From NCBI RefSeq assembly GCF_041538065.1, contig NZ_JBGORW010000007.1, positions 1 to 64,000 on the forward strand: DNA of 64,000 nt, read 5' to 3'. The notes beneath the pieces were generated by a model. It ran no database searches. It had not been told where the DNA came from and saw only the letters and a list, made by a program, of their open reading frames with translations. The DNA is from Leptotrichia hongkongensis (GTDB lineage Bacteria; Fusobacteriota; Fusobacteriia; Fusobacteriales; Leptotrichiaceae). Made by a program: the position numbers and the translations under genes. Every line of letters starts with the position of its first letter. The first letter of the stretch is position 1. Positions 8,812 through 18,175 of this stretch are shown in pieces.

Positions 8812-9435
8812 ATGAAATCAACAAAAAAAATGATTTTAACAGCTTTAGTTGGAGTTTTAGCTATTAGTTCTATTGGTTTTTCAGCCGCAGCAGCAAAATC
8901 TTCAAAAAAAGCATCAAATTTATCAAGAAAGTTTAGTTGCAGCAACAAAGAAGTAACAGTACAAAATCTTTCAACAGACAGAGTAAAATTGACAGATGCA
9001 AATGGAAAAGTTTACAATCTGAAATTAACAAAATCTGGTAGTGGAGAAGAATATAAAGGCGGAGGAGTTTCAATTCACATAAAAGGAAATGATGCAGTCT
9101 TCACAAAAAATGGAAGCGAAGAAAGCTGCTCTATGACAGCAAGTGACAGTTCAACTAGCAACAATCAAAGTTCTAGTAACAATTTGCTAAGAAAATTTAG
9201 CTGTGATGGTTATCAAGACATAACAGTTGAAAATCTTTCAACAGACAAAGTAAAAGTAGCTGACGGTTATGGAGGAGTTCATACTTTAAGTTCAGCAACA
9301 TCTGGTAGTGGAGAAAAATATTCAGACGGAAATATCTCAATTCACATGAAAGGTAACGATGCTGTCTATACTGAAAATGGAAAAGACAAAAGTTGTACCC
9401 TTCAAAATTCAGGACATGGTTCAATTAATGAATAA
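8812..9435 (+). CDS. Secreted protein with two MliC-type lysozyme-inhibitor domains
   Basis: MliC/PliC proteins are periplasmic inhibitors of C-type lysozyme. A signal peptide (residues 1-27, ending FSAAAAK) precedes two copies of one module, about residues 38-103 and 126-194. Each starts with RKFSC and VENLSTD or VQNLSTD, runs through SGSGE(E/K)Y and SIH(M/I)KGNDAV, and ends with a Cys near the end (ESC, KSC), so each can form the family disulfide. A Ser/Asn linker joins them. Known MliC proteins have one domain. The ATG at 8812 is preferred over an in-frame GTG at 8803. No lipobox Cys is seen, so it is soluble. Confidence 0.78.
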   Translation: MKSTKKMILTALVGVLAISSIGFSAAAAKSSKKASNLSRKFSCSNKEVTVQNLSTDRVKLTDANGKVYNLKLTKSGSGEEYKGGGVSIHIKGNDAVFTKNGSEESCSMTASDSSTSNNQSSSNNLLRKFSCDGYQDITVENLSTDKVKVADGYGGVHTLSSATSGSGEKYSDGNISIHMKGNDAVYTENGKDKSCTLQNSGHGSINE

Positions 9436-9474
9436 AGCCTGAAAAATAAAAATTAACAATTAAAAACTAAATTT

Positions 9475-9522
9475 AAAAAGCTGTTTATATAATTTTATAA
9501 ATTATATTAAATGGCTTTTTTC
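9475..9522 (+). terminator. Terminator after the MliC-like gene
   Basis: Long AT-rich stem, AAAAAGCTGTTTATATAATT facing its near complement ending in GGCTTTTTT, with a T-run at 9516-9521. Confidence 0.65.
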
Positions 9523-9590
9523 TATATTTTTAAAAAGAAAAGTTGAAAAAAAGCCTATTATATAGTAAAATCTTTACTATAGGAGGAAAG

Positions 9591-12059
9591 ATGAAAATTG
9601 CTGAATTTATTAGTGCGAAAGCAATGGAGCATATGCGTCTTGAAATTAGCGAATCTGGTGGAAATGAAGTATTTTTTCGTGGGATTCCTGATGGAGAGGG
9701 AATAGTTTCTGAAGTAGAAGTTATTGCAAGAGGAAATTCCAGTTCTGTTGCTGCATTATTAAATATGATGAGAAAAAATGAAGTTATAATACATAATCAC
9801 CCATCTGGAGTGCTAATCCCATCAGATGAGGATGTGAGTATTTCCAGCATGTATGGGGAAGTTGGGGGAGCTTCATACATTGTGAATAATGCTGTGGATG
9901 ATATTTATGTAATTGTGCCTTTAAAAGAATTTATAAAGATAGATATAGATGAATATTTTGGGGAGAATGGAGTTATTCATAAGAATTTTGGTAAATTTGA
10001 GGTGCGGCGTGAACAGTATGAAATGGCAAAATTAATTGAAAATAGTATGAATGAGAATAAGAAGCTGATAGTTGAGGCAGGAACTGGTACAGGAAAGACA
10101 ATAGCCTATTTATTACCTACGTTACTTTATGCTATTGAAAATAATCTGAAAGTGATAGTTTCCACAAATACGATTAATTTGCAGGAACAGCTTGTTAATA
10201 AGGACATTCCGCTTTTAAAAAAAATTATTAATGAAGATTTTAATTATCAGATTGTGAAAGGGCGTGGAAATTATCTTTGCAAGAGAAAACTTTATAATAT
10301 AGATGTTACAGAGAAAGAAACAGATACGGAAGAGGAAAAAACTGAAAAAAATATTATAAGAAATCTTATTGACTGGGATAAAAATGTTACGAGAACAGGT
10401 GACAGGAATGAACTGAAATATGAGATTTCAAATAGTATATGGGAAAAAGTGAACAGTGAAGTGGACATGTGCAAAGGTGTAAAATGTCCGCATTATTCAA
10501 AATGCCATTTTTTTAAAGCTAGAAAAAATGTTGCAGATGCTACACTTCTTATTGTTAATCATCATATGTTCTTTGCTGATTTGGCAATTAGAAATCAGAC
10601 AGGGTTTTATACAAATTATTCAATTTTGCCAAATTATGATATTGTTGTTTTTGATGAGGCTCATAATATAGAAGATACAGCTCGGAATTATTTTACTTTT
10701 GAAACGTCAAAAATATCATTTGGACGGCTTATGGGGAACATTTATAATAGACGTGTTGTAAATTCCAGCAATGGTGGGGCTATTGTAAGATTAATGACTT
10801 ATCTGAACGAAAGTCTTTCAAGTGAAGAATATGAGAAAGTCGATGAATTGAAGGAAGATGCTATTGCAGAATTGAATGTATTTTATGATAAGGGAATAGA
10901 TATTTTTGATAAATTGATTTATCTTTTTTCAGAAAATAATAACAACAGGGAAATCAAAATAAAAATTGATAAGCATAAAATGCAAAGTAATAAGGCTTTT
11001 CGTGAAGTTATGGAAATTAATACTCAATTTAAGGAAAGTTATGGAAATTTAGTTATAAGAATTAACAAGTTTTTAAATACTGTGAGCAATTATAATTTAG
11101 AAGACAAAGAGGGATTTTTATTTGAATTTTCAAGATATTATGAAAGGTTGAAGCAGTATTATAAGAAATTTGAGTTTATTCTGGAAGGAAAAGAAGAAGG
11201 CTACGTTTACTGGGCTAATGTTACTACAATTCGTCCAAATGTAAAATTATATGCTACTCCTTTTGATATTTCGGATGAACTGAACGATAATTTGTTTACA
11301 AAAATGGATAGAATGGTTTTTACTTCAGCGACACTTGCTGTTGACAATAAATTTGATTATTATAAAAAAAGTATTGGGCTTATGAAGGAAAATCGTAGGA
11401 AAATAGACGAAAGGATTGTAAAATCGCCATTTGATTACGAAAAACAAATGAAAGTTTATATTCCAGAAGATGCACTTGATCCAACAAATATCGAATTTTT
11501 AAGGGATTTGGAAGAATTTATTGAGGGTGTAATAAAAAATACGAAAGGGCATTGTTTTTTATTATTTACTTCATATAGTGCGTTGAACTTTTTGTATAAT
11601 CAGTTAAAATCACGGTTTTCAGAAAAGGAATATACGCTTATAAAGCAAAATGATTTTCCAAGGCATGAAATGATAGAAATATTTAAAAATTCTAAAAATC
11701 CAATATTATTTGGGACAGACAGTTTTTGGGAAGGTGTAGATGTACAGGGGGAACAGCTGCAATCAGTAATTATCACAAAACTGCCGTTTAAAGTGCCAAA
11801 TGACCCTGTAACTGAGGCAATTATTGAAAACATTAGAAAAAATGGACAGAACCCATTTAATGACTATCAAGTTCCGCAAGCTGTAATTAAGTTTAAACAG
11901 GGAGTTGGAAGACTTATTAGAAGCAAGACTGATAGCGGAAATATTATAATTCTAGATAACAGAATAATAAAAAAAATGTATGGAAAAAAATTTTTATCGG
12001 CTTTGCCAAGAAACAAGGTAGTTGAAAGTAAAAGTGAAATTTTAAAAAAGATGGAGTAA
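9591..12059 (+). CDS. dinG: JAMM(RadC-like)-DinG fusion: putative metallopeptidase-type domain plus superfamily 2 DNA helicase
   Basis: The C-terminal ~660 residues are a DinG/XPD helicase: Walker A EAGTGTGKT, four Fe-S-type Cys (LCKRK, then CKGVKC and PHYSKC), the DEAH box VVFDEAHNIED, and helicase C-terminal motifs (FTSATL, GTDSFWEGVD, GVGRLIRS). The N-terminal ~130 residues carry a complete JAMM motif: E26, then H68-N-H70-x7-S78-x2-D81 within HNHPSGVLIPSDEDVS, as in RadC. DinG of Gram-positive bacteria usually carries a DnaQ-like exonuclease at this end. The start at 9591 follows GGAGGA; an upstream in-frame ATG lacks one. DinG unwinds R-loops and D-loops; the role of the JAMM part is unknown. 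Confidence 0.85.
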   Translation: MKIAEFISAKAMEHMRLEISESGGNEVFFRGIPDGEGIVSEVEVIARGNSSSVAALLNMMRKNEVIIHNHPSGVLIPSDEDVSISSMYGEVGGASYIVNNAVDDIYVIVPLKEFIKIDIDEYFGENGVIHKNFGKFEVRREQYEMAKLIENSMNENKKLIVEAGTGTGKTIAYLLPTLLYAIENNLKVIVSTNTINLQEQLVNKDIPLLKKIINEDFNYQIVKGRGNYLCKRKLYNIDVTEKETDTEEEKTEKNIIRNLIDWDKNVTRTGDRNELKYEISNSIWEKVNSEVDMCKGVKCPHYSKCHFFKARKNVADATLLIVNHHMFFADLAIRNQTGFYTNYSILPNYDIVVFDEAHNIEDTARNYFTFETSKISFGRLMGNIYNRRVVNSSNGGAIVRLMTYLNESLSSEEYEKVDELKEDAIAELNVFYDKGIDIFDKLIYLFSENNNNREIKIKIDKHKMQSNKAFREVMEINTQFKESYGNLVIRINKFLNTVSNYNLEDKEGFLFEFSRYYERLKQYYKKFEFILEGKEEGYVYWANVTTIRPNVKLYATPFDISDELNDNLFTKMDRMVFTSATLAVDNKFDYYKKSIGLMKENRRKIDERIVKSPFDYEKQMKVYIPEDALDPTNIEFLRDLEEFIEGVIKNTKGHCFLLFTSYSALNFLYNQLKSRFSEKEYTLIKQNDFPRHEMIEIFKNSKNPILFGTDSFWEGVDVQGEQLQSVIITKLPFKVPNDPVTEAIIENIRKNGQNPFNDYQVPQAVIKFKQGVGRLIRSKTDSGNIIILDNRIIKKMYGKKFLSALPRNKVVESKSEILKKME

Positions 12060-12116
12060 TAGAGTATTGTAAAAGCAAAAAGGGAGTTTTATAAAATTTA
12101 GGAAAGGAAAGGGAAA

Positions 12117-14171
12117 ATGAGAGTAAATATACTAGGATGTGAATTTGTTTTTGAAGTAAAAGAAAAAAATAAAAAAGATAACGAATACCAATTTAATGTC
12201 AAGAATAAATTTATGTTCAGATTTATTATTTTAGTAGTTACATTCATGATCTTTGGAATAATTATAGAAATGTCAAGGCTGAATGTAAACTATGTTGTTG
12301 GAAGCATTGCAAAATCTGATATTGTGGCATACAAAAATATATCATATTTTGTAGATATCCTAGATGACAGTATTGAGGAAAAAATAATGAAGACAACACA
12401 GCCTGAATTTGATAAACTGAAAGATGTAAACAGAGAAACAGTAATTTCACTTAATAAATTTTTACGAGATGTACGGAATATGCGAGTATCTGATGATGCT
12501 GTTATTGAAAAATATATAAAAGAAAATAAATATACATTTAGCACAAAGGATATTCGTGAAATAGCAGCAAGAACAGAAAACGTTGAATATTCGGTAAATC
12601 TTACCGAAATTATATCTGAAATTTACAGTACAGGAATTTATAAAATGGAAAACCTGTCAAAAATAATACGAAAAAAAGATATAAAAGCAGATAATCTGGA
12701 TATGAAAGTGCTGCAAAATTTTATAAAACCAAATCTAGTTATTAATGAAGAGGCTACAAAGAAAAAAATTGCAGATAATATGATGTCGTTAAGGGATAAG
12801 GAAATTAAAATTTATAAAGGAGACATTATTGTAAAAAAGGGAGAAACAATTGATTCAGATGCACTTTTAAAGCTTGAGAAATTAAATTTAGTAAGAAATA
12901 GAGATAAATTGAGAAAAATAGTCGGACTTGCTTCTACATTCTCGCTTCTTATGATACTAATTTACTATTTACTTAGAAAAAATGTAAAAAAAATTGTAGA
13001 ATCAAAGGCATTCTATCCGACACTTATTACAATAGTATTTGTAAATGTTTTCTATATTTTATTTTTAAACAACGAGTTTTTTATTTATTTACTTCCATTC
13101 GCAATGCTTCCCATTATCACAACAATTTTGGGAAATAAAACGTATGCGATTATTTTGACATTTTCAAATATGGTAATCTTGTCAAGGGAAGAATCGTGGT
13201 TTTTAGTTACAATAGCGGTTTCGCTGGTTGCAGTTTATAAGGCTGCAAATCTTGTGAGCAGAAGCGATATTGTAAAATTGAGTTTCTTTTTAGGGATATT
13301 TCAGGCATTGATGGCATTTAGCTATGGATTAGTAAATCAGTTAAGTTTTGGATTAATTATGCTAATGATAGTGTTTTCAGTATTTTCAGGAATTTTAACT
13401 GGAATGGTGTCGCTTGCGGTTCTGCCATATTTTGAAGATTACTTTGAAATTCTGACGACAATGAAATTACTAGAATTAAGTGATTTTTCACATACCTTGC
13501 TTAGACAGCTTCTTATGAAAGCACCAGGAACATTTCATCATAGTATAATGGTTGGAGCTCTTGCGGAAGGGGCTGCTGAAAGCATAGGGGCAAATGCTAC
13601 TTTTGCAAGAATTGCCTCATATTATCATGATATTGGAAAAATGAAGCGTCCAGAGTTTTTTGTGGAAAATCAACGGGATGGAGTTAACCCCCATAATAAG
13701 ATAAAACCATCATTAAGTGCATTAATATTGACTTCGCATACAAAAGATGGATATATTATGGGAAAAGAGAATAAACTGCCAAAAGAAATATTGGATGTAA
13801 TACTGCAACATCACGGTACAACGCTAACACAATATTTTTACTACAAAGCACTGGAAAGTGGAGAAGAAGTTGTGGAAAGTAATTTTAGATACAGTGGGCC
13901 TAAGCCGAAAACAAAAGAATCAGGAATAATCCTTCTAGCAGATACGGTAGAAGCAGCAACAAGAACGCTTGAAAATAAAAGCAAGGAAGGAATTGAAAAC
14001 TTTATCAGATATCTGGTAAAATCTAAAATTGAAGACAAGCAATTAAGTGACTCCGACTTGACTTTGGGAGAGATAGAAACTGTAGTACAGTCATTTATAA
14101 ATACACTGCAAGGTGTTTATCATGAGAGAATAAAATATCCAAAAATGGATGAAAAAACTAAAAAAAATTAA
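12117..14171 (+). CDS. pgpH: 7TM-HD cyclic-di-AMP phosphodiesterase PgpH
   Basis: PgpH-type proteins hydrolyse c-di-AMP. The order is one N-terminal membrane segment (residues ~36-53), an extracytoplasmic 7TMR-HDED region (~60-260), seven membrane segments (~265-445) and a cytoplasmic HD domain. In the last, the motif set can be read as HHS (metal His), YYHDIGK (HD pair), TSHTKDG and LQHHGT. Length 684 is typical. GGAAAGGGAA precedes the ATG. ybeY follows within about 20 bp, matching the known phoH-pgpH-ybeY-dgkA order; phoH is absent here. Confidence 0.93.
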   Translation: MRVNILGCEFVFEVKEKNKKDNEYQFNVKNKFMFRFIILVVTFMIFGIIIEMSRLNVNYVVGSIAKSDIVAYKNISYFVDILDDSIEEKIMKTTQPEFDKLKDVNRETVISLNKFLRDVRNMRVSDDAVIEKYIKENKYTFSTKDIREIAARTENVEYSVNLTEIISEIYSTGIYKMENLSKIIRKKDIKADNLDMKVLQNFIKPNLVINEEATKKKIADNMMSLRDKEIKIYKGDIIVKKGETIDSDALLKLEKLNLVRNRDKLRKIVGLASTFSLLMILIYYLLRKNVKKIVESKAFYPTLITIVFVNVFYILFLNNEFFIYLLPFAMLPIITTILGNKTYAIILTFSNMVILSREESWFLVTIAVSLVAVYKAANLVSRSDIVKLSFFLGIFQALMAFSYGLVNQLSFGLIMLMIVFSVFSGILTGMVSLAVLPYFEDYFEILTTMKLLELSDFSHTLLRQLLMKAPGTFHHSIMVGALAEGAAESIGANATFARIASYYHDIGKMKRPEFFVENQRDGVNPHNKIKPSLSALILTSHTKDGYIMGKENKLPKEILDVILQHHGTTLTQYFYYKALESGEEVVESNFRYSGPKPKTKESGIILLADTVEAATRTLENKSKEGIENFIRYLVKSKIEDKQLSDSDLTLGEIETVVQSFINTLQGVYHERIKYPKMDEKTKKN

Positions 14172-14192
14172 AAATATAAAATGGAGAAAATT

Positions 14193-14654
14193 ATGGTAGA
14201 AGTAGATATAACTTATGATATTGAAAAAATTGACAATTTTTTTGATGAGCCTAAAATAAATGAATTTGTGAGCTATATTCTAAAAAATGAATATAAAGAA
14301 GAATTTGACAAAAATGAATACTATCTTTCATTACTAATTACAACAAATGATGAAATCCAGAAAATAAACCGTGAGTATCGCCAAAAAGATACTCCAACTG
14401 ATGTAATTTCCTTTGCCTATAATGAAACTGAAAACTTTGGAGCAGTAAATATGTTAGGTGATATTGTAATCTCAATTGAGCGTGTAAAGGAGCAGTCTAG
14501 CGAATACGGACATTCTGATGAGCGGGAATTTTACTATGTATTATGTCATGGAATGCTGCATTTACTGGGATATGATCATATTGAAGAAGAAGATAAAGTT
14601 GTTATGAGAAGAAGAGAAGAAGAAATTTTGAGTAAATTTAACTATAATAGATGA
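14193..14654 (+). CDS. ybeY: Endoribonuclease / rRNA maturation factor YbeY
   Basis: YbeY is a zinc-dependent RNase involved in 16S rRNA 3' processing and ribosome quality control. The metal-binding signature HGMLHLLGYDH is intact with all three His residues, preceded by DVISFAY and GDIVIS strands of the family. I choose ATG 14193, 6 bp after GGAG, giving 153 residues; the ATG at 14181 overlaps that site. It probably shares a transcript with pgpH. Confidence 0.93.
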   Translation: MVEVDITYDIEKIDNFFDEPKINEFVSYILKNEYKEEFDKNEYYLSLLITTNDEIQKINREYRQKDTPTDVISFAYNETENFGAVNMLGDIVISIERVKEQSSEYGHSDEREFYYVLCHGMLHLLGYDHIEEEDKVVMRRREEEILSKFNYNR

Positions 14655-14838
14655 TAATTTTATATAAAATCTAATTTAAATAAAGAATAAAAAACTAGTA
14701 TCTCTAAAAAGTTAAAATGTTATTTTTTAATTTTAATAAGTAAACGTAATTTTTATTTATAGCAATGAATAATCTTGCAAAAATAAAAAAATTAATGCTT
14801 AAATTAAAATTTATTGAAATTAGAAAGGAGTGAAGATT

Positions 14839-15654
14839 TTGGGAGAAAAAAATAAAAAAGAGAAAAAATCAATTTTTGGGCTATTTCATAAAAAAGACAG
14901 ATACAATTGGGATATAAAAAAAGAGAGGGCAAGAGATAAAAGGCTTGTGGACAGTTTTAATTTTGCAATTGATGGTATGATTTCGGCATTGCAGAATGAA
15001 AAACACATGAAAGTACATATACTTGCTGCAATTGTTATTGTAATTTTAGCAATTCTTATAAATGCAAGCAAGGTAGAAATACTTATAATTTCACTGTCAG
15101 TGTCATTTGTAATAATTACAGAACTTATAAATACAGCGGTTGAAGCACTTGTGGATTTGATTTCTCCTGAACGTCACCCTCTTGCAAAATTAGCTAAGGA
15201 TGTGGCGGCTGGAGCAGTTTTAATTGCTGCGATTAATGCACTTTGTGTAGGTTATCTGTTATTTTATGATAAATTACTGGATATTTTTGACGGCACAAAT
15301 AAATTGCATGTTATTGCAGGAAGAAAAGGTAATATCTTGATTTTAATATTAATTCTAGTTGCAATCCTTGTGATTGTTCTTAAATCGTTTTTTCAAAAGG
15401 GAACACCACTTGAAGGTGGGATGCCAAGCGGACATAGTGCAATAGCTTTTTCAGCATTTGGAATACTTTTATTTATGACTTCAGATGTGAGAATATTAAT
15501 ATTAGGCTTCTTTATGGCTGCGTTAGTTGCACAGAGCAGGGTTAAGTCTGGAATTCACAGTATTAGAGAAGTACTGGCTGGAGGATTGCTAGGTTTTTCA
15601 GTTTCGTTTATTATATTGTTTGTAATGATGAAATTTGGAATTTTATATAATTAA
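14839..15654 (+). CDS. Fusion of diacylglycerol/undecaprenol kinase (DgkA-type) and PAP2 phosphatase
   Basis: Residues ~40-150 are a DgkA-type integral membrane kinase, with the ELINTAVEALVDL and HPLAKLAKDVAAGAV signatures and three hydrophobic helices. Residues ~165-271 form a PAP2-type domain with PSGHSA and SRVKSGIHSIREVLAGG. The last motif keeps its Arg and His but has Glu where PAP2 enzymes usually have Asp, and the first motif is only partly present (KGTP instead of K-x6-RP). The start is TTG at 14839, 8 bp after AAAGGAG; an in-frame GTG at 14830 overlaps that site. In Gram-positive bacteria the kinase phosphorylates undecaprenol; a fused phosphatase would oppose it. Confidence 0.82.
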   Translation: MGEKNKKEKKSIFGLFHKKDRYNWDIKKERARDKRLVDSFNFAIDGMISALQNEKHMKVHILAAIVIVILAILINASKVEILIISLSVSFVIITELINTAVEALVDLISPERHPLAKLAKDVAAGAVLIAAINALCVGYLLFYDKLLDIFDGTNKLHVIAGRKGNILILILILVAILVIVLKSFFQKGTPLEGGMPSGHSAIAFSAFGILLFMTSDVRILILGFFMAALVAQSRVKSGIHSIREVLAGGLLGFSVSFIILFVMMKFGILYN

Positions 15655-15873
15655 AAATTGAAAAAAGTTAAAAAATGTGTTATAATAACTGTTGGTAAAT
15701 ATTATTATAATAAAATAATTTTATAAAAATACCGCTTTAAATTTGGGCCTAAAACCTATAATTATAATTAGTTATATGGATTTTAGATTTCAATCAGTTT
15801 TATCAAATCTGATTTTTAAAAAGTTCAAATATAATATAAAAAATAGGAAAATTTAGGAGTTGAAAAATAAATT

Positions 15874-16956
15874 ATGTTTCAAAAATTAGACGATGTTGTC
15901 TTAAAGCATAAAGAACTTACAGAAATGCTTATGGATCCTGAAGTTGTTTCAGACCCAAAGAAAATTATGGAGTATAATAAGGCTTTAAACAGCATTGATG
16001 AAGTTGTTCAAAAGTATACATATTACAAAAATCGTAAAGAGGAAATGGAAGGCCTAAAAGAAGACTTGAAATCTGAAAAAGATTCAGAAATGAAAGAAAT
16101 GATGCTTGAGGAAATTCATTCAATTGAAGAAGAAATTCCCCATCTTGAAGAAGAATTAAAAATTCTTTTACTTCCAAAAGATCCTAATGATGATAAAAAT
16201 GTTATCATGGAAATCCGTGCTGGAGCGGGTGGAGATGAAGCGGCATTATTTGCAGCTGATATTTTCAGAATGTTTACAAGATATGCAGAAAGAAACCGTT
16301 GGAAAACTGAAATCATTGATAAAAGTGAAATCGGTGTTGGTGGATTGAAGGAAGTAACATTCTTAATCAAAGGAAATGGAGCGTATTCAAGATTAAAATT
16401 TGAAAGTGGAGTTCATCGTGTACAAAGAGTTCCAGCTACTGAATCTTCTGGAAGAGTTCACACATCTACAATTACAGTTGCAGTACTGCCAGAAATAGAC
16501 GATGTAAGTGAAGTTGAAATTAATCCAAGTGATTTGAAGATTGACACATACAGATCAAGTGGAGCGGGTGGACAGCACGTAAATACTACAGATTCTGCTG
16601 TAAGAATTACTCACTTGCCAACTGGACTTGTAGTAACTTCACAAGACGGACGTTCGCAAATAAAAAATAGAGAAGCTGCAATGAAAGTACTAGCTTCTAA
16701 GTTGTATGAAATGGAATATGAAAAACAAAGAAGTGCAGTTGAAAATGAAAGACGTTCACAAGTTGGAAGTGGAGATAGATCAGAAAAAATCAGAACATAT
16801 AATTTTCCTCAAGGAAGAGTTACTGATCATAGAATTAAATTGACACTTCATAGGCTAGATGGTGTTCTAGATGGAGATTTAGATGAAATGATAGATGCCT
16901 TAATTGCTTATGAACAGGCTGAATTGTTAAAAGAAGTTGGAAGTGGAAATGAATAA
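15874..16956 (+). CDS. prfA: Peptide chain release factor 1
   Basis: RF1 recognises UAA and UAG codons and triggers peptide release. The catalytic GGQ is in [16 protein letters not shown], and the codon-recognition PAT tripeptide is in [13 protein letters not shown], the RF1 form rather than the RF2 SPF. 360 residues is normal. AGGAG precedes the ATG by 13 bp. The last 8 bp overlap prmC, whose product methylates the GGQ glutamine, a common coupling. Confidence 0.97.
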   Translation: MFQKLDDVVLKHKELTEMLMDPEVVSDPKKIMEYNKALNSIDEVVQKYTYYKNRKEEMEGLKEDLKSEKDSEMKEMMLEEIHSIEEEIPHLEEELKILLLPKDPNDDKNVIMEIRAGAGGDEAALFAADIFRMFTRYAERNRWKTEIIDKSEIGVGGLKEVTFLIKGNGAYSRLKFESGVHRVQRVPATESSGRVHTSTITVAVLPEIDDVSEVEINPSDLKIDTYRSSGAGGQHVNTTDSAVRITHLPTGLVVTSQDGRSQIKNREAAMKVLASKLYEMEYEKQRSAVENERRSQVGSGDRSEKIRTYNFPQGRVTDHRIKLTLHRLDGVLDGDLDEMIDALIAYEQAELLKEVGSGNE

Positions 16957-18091
16957 TTTACTGGATATATTGAATAAATCGGTTAATTATTTAGAAAAAA
17001 AAGGTATAAAAAATGCCAGATTGACAGCAGAAAGTATCATTTCAGAAGTAATGGGAATGGAAAGAATTATGCTCTATGCTGAATTTGAGCGTATGTTATC
17101 AGAAGATGACTTAAAAAAAATTAGAGAAAAACTAAACGATATAACAAATAATGATAAAAAAATATCTGATAATAATAATTTTGAAAAAAATGAAAAATCT
17201 GAAAAACAATTAAAATCGCTGCTTGATAAAAGCATTTCATATCTTGAAAAAAATAATATTGATGAAAGTAAGTTAATTGCAGAAATTGTATTTTCACATG
17301 TTTTAAATGTTGATAGAATGATGCTTTTTACAAAGTACAGAGATGAAATTGAAAATGAAAAAATTGAAAAAATCAGATATTTTATTCAAAAAATTGGACG
17401 TGAAAAATTTCCAGTTCAGTATTTGCTAAATGAGCAGGAATTTTATGGAAGAAAATTTTACGTTGACAAGGGAGTTTTAATTCCACGTCAGGATACAGAA
17501 GTTTTAGTTGAAAAAATGATTGATATTTTGAAAAATGATATTACAAAAAATCAAAATTCAAAAATTCATCCTAAAATACTTGATATTGGCGTTGGAAGCG
17601 GTATAATAGGAATAACTGCTGCATTAGAAGTAGAAAATTCTTATGTACTAGGTGTGGATATTTCTGAAAAAGCACTTAATACTGCTGAAAAAAACAAAGA
17701 ACTTTTAAAAGTTCCAAATATAAAATTTTTAAAATCAGATTTGTTTGAAAATATTGAATTTAATCAATTTGATATGATAGTGTCAAATCCACCGTATATT
17801 TCCCCTAATGAAATAGGTATTATGTCAGATGACACTTTATTACACGAGCCGAGTGAAGCACTTTTTGCAGAAAATGACGGATTATATTTTTATTATGAGA
17901 TTTGTCAGAAGGCATCTGATTATTTAGCTGATTTTGGTTATTTATTGTTTGAGATTGGCTATAAACAGGGAAAAAATGTTGCTGAAATTATGACAAGCTC
18001 AGGTTTTAAAAATGTTGAAGTTATAAAAGATTTAGCTGGATTGGATAGGGTTGTCGTAGGGCAGAAAATTATAAATAAAATTGAAAATTAA
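16949..18091 (+). CDS. prmC: Release factor glutamine methyltransferase with duplicated N-terminal domain
   Basis: PrmC (HemK) N5-methylates the Gln of the GGQ motif in release factors. The methylase core (~155-380) has the SAM loop [11 protein letters not shown] and the substrate motif SNPPYIS. The N-terminal helical domain appears twice: residues 1-60 ([17 protein letters not shown] ... RIMLY) and 89-150 ([14 protein letters not shown] ... RMMLF), joined by an Asn/Lys-rich linker. Length 380 therefore exceeds the usual ~280. The ATG at 16949 overlaps the end of prfA, with GGAAGTGG as ribosome site. Translational coupling is likely. Confidence 0.92.
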   Translation: MNNLLDILNKSVNYLEKKGIKNARLTAESIISEVMGMERIMLYAEFERMLSEDDLKKIREKLNDITNNDKKISDNNNFEKNEKSEKQLKSLLDKSISYLEKNNIDESKLIAEIVFSHVLNVDRMMLFTKYRDEIENEKIEKIRYFIQKIGREKFPVQYLLNEQEFYGRKFYVDKGVLIPRQDTEVLVEKMIDILKNDITKNQNSKIHPKILDIGVGSGIIGITAALEVENSYVLGVDISEKALNTAEKNKELLKVPNIKFLKSDLFENIEFNQFDMIVSNPPYISPNEIGIMSDDTLLHEPSEALFAENDGLYFYYEICQKASDYLADFGYLLFEIGYKQGKNVAEIMTSSGFKNVEVIKDLAGLDRVVVGQKIINKIEN

Positions 18092-18175
18092 CAAAAAATA
18101 TTAAATAATTTTAGATTTTTAAATATTTATTTTGAAAATTAAAAATTATCTAATAAAAGGAATGGAGATGAATCA

